Source: Thermophilibacter immobilis (GTDB lineage Bacteria; Actinomycetota; Coriobacteriia; Coriobacteriales; Atopobiaceae). Taken from it: a DNA stretch of 64,000 nucleotides. Below, piece by piece: positions 62,740 through 64,000 of this stretch. The DNA is taken from the NCBI RefSeq assembly GCF_015277515.1, contig NZ_CP063767.1, positions 1,736,001 to 1,800,000 of the forward strand, given 5' to 3'. Positions within the stretch are counted from its first letter, which is position 1; every line of letters begins with the position of its first letter. The notes below the pieces were generated by a model. That model was not told the DNA's origin. It did not search any database and saw nothing but the letters and a program-made list of their open reading frames with translations. The translations under genes were made by a program, and so were the position numbers.

Positions 62740-62773
62740 ACGGCACGTCGCGCGCGCTTCTGACCAAGGGGTC

Positions 62774-64000
62774 CTACCCGAGCGCGGCCTCGCGCGGGAG
62801 CCGCCAGGCGCGATGATCCGTGTGCAGGAGCCTCTCGGCGCGCTCGGAGAGGGGGGCTCCCAGGTAGTCCTCGTAGCAGGCCGCGATGGCAGGGTTCTCG
62901 TAGGAGTTGCGCAGATCGGCCGCGCGGTCGAGGCCCCAGAGCACGTCCCCGCGCGCGCCGGCGAGCTCCTGGCCCTCGTGGATGGGCTGGCCACCCCCGC
63001 CCGCGCAGCCCCCGGGGCAGGCCATGACCTCCACGAAGTCGTAGGAGACCTCGCCCGCGGCAAGGGCGTCCAAGAGGAGCCCGGCGTTGGCCAGGCCGCT
63101 TGCCACGGCCACGCGCACCGGCGCGCCCGCCAGGTCGAAGGTGGCCTCCTTCCAGCCATCCAGCCCCCGCACGGCGGAGAACGCGTCGGGCGTGGGCTTC
63201 TCGCCCGTCACCAGGTGGTAGGCCGTGCGCAGGGCCGCCTCCATGACGCCTCCCGTGGCGCCGAAGATCACGCCCGCGCCCGTGGCCGTGCCCAGGGGCT
63301 CGTCGAACGCCTCGTCCGGGAGTGCCCGGGGGTCCAGGTGCTCGGCGCGAATCATGCGGCAGACCTCGCGCGTGGTCAGGGCCACGTCCACGTCCGCGTC
63401 CCCGCAGGCGTCGTTCATGGTGGGGATGGCCACCTCTGCCTTCTTGGCCGTGCACGGCATGACCTCCACGCAGAAGATGCGGTGCGGGTCTATGCCCATG
63501 AGCTCGGCGTAGTAGCTCTTGGCGATGGCGCCGAACATCTGGCCCGGCGACTTTGAGCTGGAGAGCTGGTCGGTGAACTCGGGGCGCGTGGCCTTGACGT
63601 AGCGCACCCACCCCGGGCAGCACGACGTGAACATGGGGAGCTTCTGGTCCTGGGGGTGAGCGAGCTTCTGGAGCAGCTCGCTTCCCTCCTCCATGATGGT
63701 GAGGTCCGCCGAGAAGTCCGTGTCGAAGACGTAGTCCGCGCCCATCTGGCGAAGGGCGGCCACCAGACGCCCCACGCCGGCCTCCTCGTGCGTGAGGCCG
63801 AGCTGCTCGCCCCAGGCCGCGCGCACGGCCGGCGCGATCTGAACCACGACGACCTTGTCCGGGTCCGCCAGGGCGTCGAAGACGCGGGAGGTGTCGTCGC
63901 GCTCGCGCAGGGCGCCTGTGGGGCAGTGGGTGATGCACTGGCCGCAGAGCGTACAGGCGGACTCGGCTATGGGGACCGCCCCGCGCGTGTTCACGCTCGT
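62774..64000 (-). CDS. [FeFe] hydrogenase catalytic subunit, C-terminal part (runs off right edge)
   Basis: At least 408 residues are visible; the reading frame is open to the window edge. Near the edge is a ferredoxin-type 4Fe-4S motif (CTLCGQCITHCP). The H-cluster motifs are complete: L1 FTSCCPGWVRYV, L2 VEVMPCTAKKAEV, L3 VEVMACPGGCAGGGGQP. The short C-terminus follows LRNSYENPAIAACYEDYLG. The upstream part, possibly with more iron-sulfur domains as in NADH-linked bifurcating enzymes, is outside the window. It makes or consumes H2 in fermentation. The GTG at 63992-63994 is probably internal. Confidence 0.92.
   Translation of the reverse strand, partial: TSVNTRGAVPIAESACTLCGQCITHCPTGALRERDDTSRVFDALADPDKVVVVQIAPAVRAAWGEQLGLTHEEAGVGRLVAALRQMGADYVFDTDFSADLTIMEEGSELLQKLAHPQDQKLPMFTSCCPGWVRYVKATRPEFTDQLSSSKSPGQMFGAIAKSYYAELMGIDPHRIFCVEVMPCTAKKAEVAIPTMNDACGDADVDVALTTREVCRMIRAEHLDPRALPDEAFDEPLGTATGAGVIFGATGGVMEAALRTAYHLVTGEKPTPDAFSAVRGLDGWKEATFDLAGAPVRVAVASGLANAGLLLDALAAGEVSYDFVEVMACPGGCAGGGGQPIHEGQELAGARGDVLWGLDRAADLRNSYENPAIAACYEDYLGAPLSERAERLLHTDHRAWRLPREAALG

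Larger units (their letters stand above)
62191..62773 (-). promoter_or_regulatory. Long GC-rich leader of the polysaccharide operon
   Basis: No gene is supported in this stretch. The minus strand has an AT-rich segment at about 62630-62680 (GATTTGGTCTACTATAGC, then AAAACAGCTTAAAGTCAATTG) that probably holds the promoter. About 430 nt of structured leader precede loaP, with repeated GC-rich inverted motifs around 62350-62470 (CGCGGG / CCCGCG, CGGCCGGCACGGCCG). Confidence 0.45.

Overview
The window looks like a chromosomal segment of an anaerobic, high-GC actinobacterium of the class Coriobacteriia, probably Atopobiaceae (Olsenella-like). This is inferred from codon use and gene content: an anaerobic class III ribonucleotide reductase, an [FeFe] hydrogenase, and a LoaP-type antiterminator heading a polysaccharide locus. 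No rRNA or tRNA gene was seen, so the taxonomic call is not anchored. Most of 1-36000 is compact, GC-rich housekeeping DNA. From about 36000 to 60800 there are AT-rich, gene-poor and decayed stretches typical of accessory DNA.

Layout. 1-9030: cell-wall genes (D,D-carboxypeptidase start, uppP, a secreted peptidoglycan hydrolase), a universal stress protein, a DMT exporter, an M16C metalloprotease, a nitroreductase and an aminotransferase. 9124-12243: nrdD and nrdG with an NrdR box pair. 12344-15238: an mgtA-type P-type ATPase behind a short leader ORF and an intrinsic terminator. 15293-17021: a MalY/PatB-like aminotransferase and a VOC protein. 17269-22312: leucine synthesis genes leuA, leuC, leuD and leuB (minus strand), preceded by a leucine-rich leader peptide. 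22455-27044: a deletion-fused MazG/helicase remnant, membrane proteins, hemolysin III, a five-copy 73-bp repeat array and an M20 dipeptidase. 27131-30742: the NAD operon nadA-nadB-nadC-niaR with a clear promoter. 30959-34726: a stand-alone BrxD-like ATPase plus BrxHI-like helicase pair, probably antiviral. 34788-36132: pirin and a small DNA-binding protein.

36133-38086 is mostly gene-poor. 38087-46792 carries two sugar or sugar-acid units: RpiR regulator, Gfo/Idh oxidoreductase, fructose-type PTS EIIBC and class II aldolase; then LysR regulator, enolase-superfamily dehydratase and DcuC-like transporter. Strong palindromic operators lie beside both regulators. 46793-50500 is degenerate: a dprA-like pseudogene, one AT-rich hypothetical gene and IS3 remnants. 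50500-62190 (minus strand, read from 62190 downwards) is a polysaccharide locus: LoaP, initiating sugar-phosphate transferase, GT2, LicD, CDP-glycerol/ribitol phosphotransferase, TarI-like cytidylyltransferase, SDR epimerase, Wzx, Wzy and acyltransferase. It ends in a decayed second copy of the cytidylyltransferase/epimerase pair cut off by IS3. An [FeFe] hydrogenase runs off the right edge.

The most unusual signals are non-coding. A family of hairpin elements has a conserved core of about 34 nt but a different long stem in each copy. There are three intergenic copies and one read in frame inside the BrxHI-like helicase. A phased 73-bp tandem hairpin array, with fixed 24-bp variable spacers, resembles the same core. 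Leader-peptide/hairpin layouts precede mgtA and leuA, and a branched RNA element lies just upstream of loaP.
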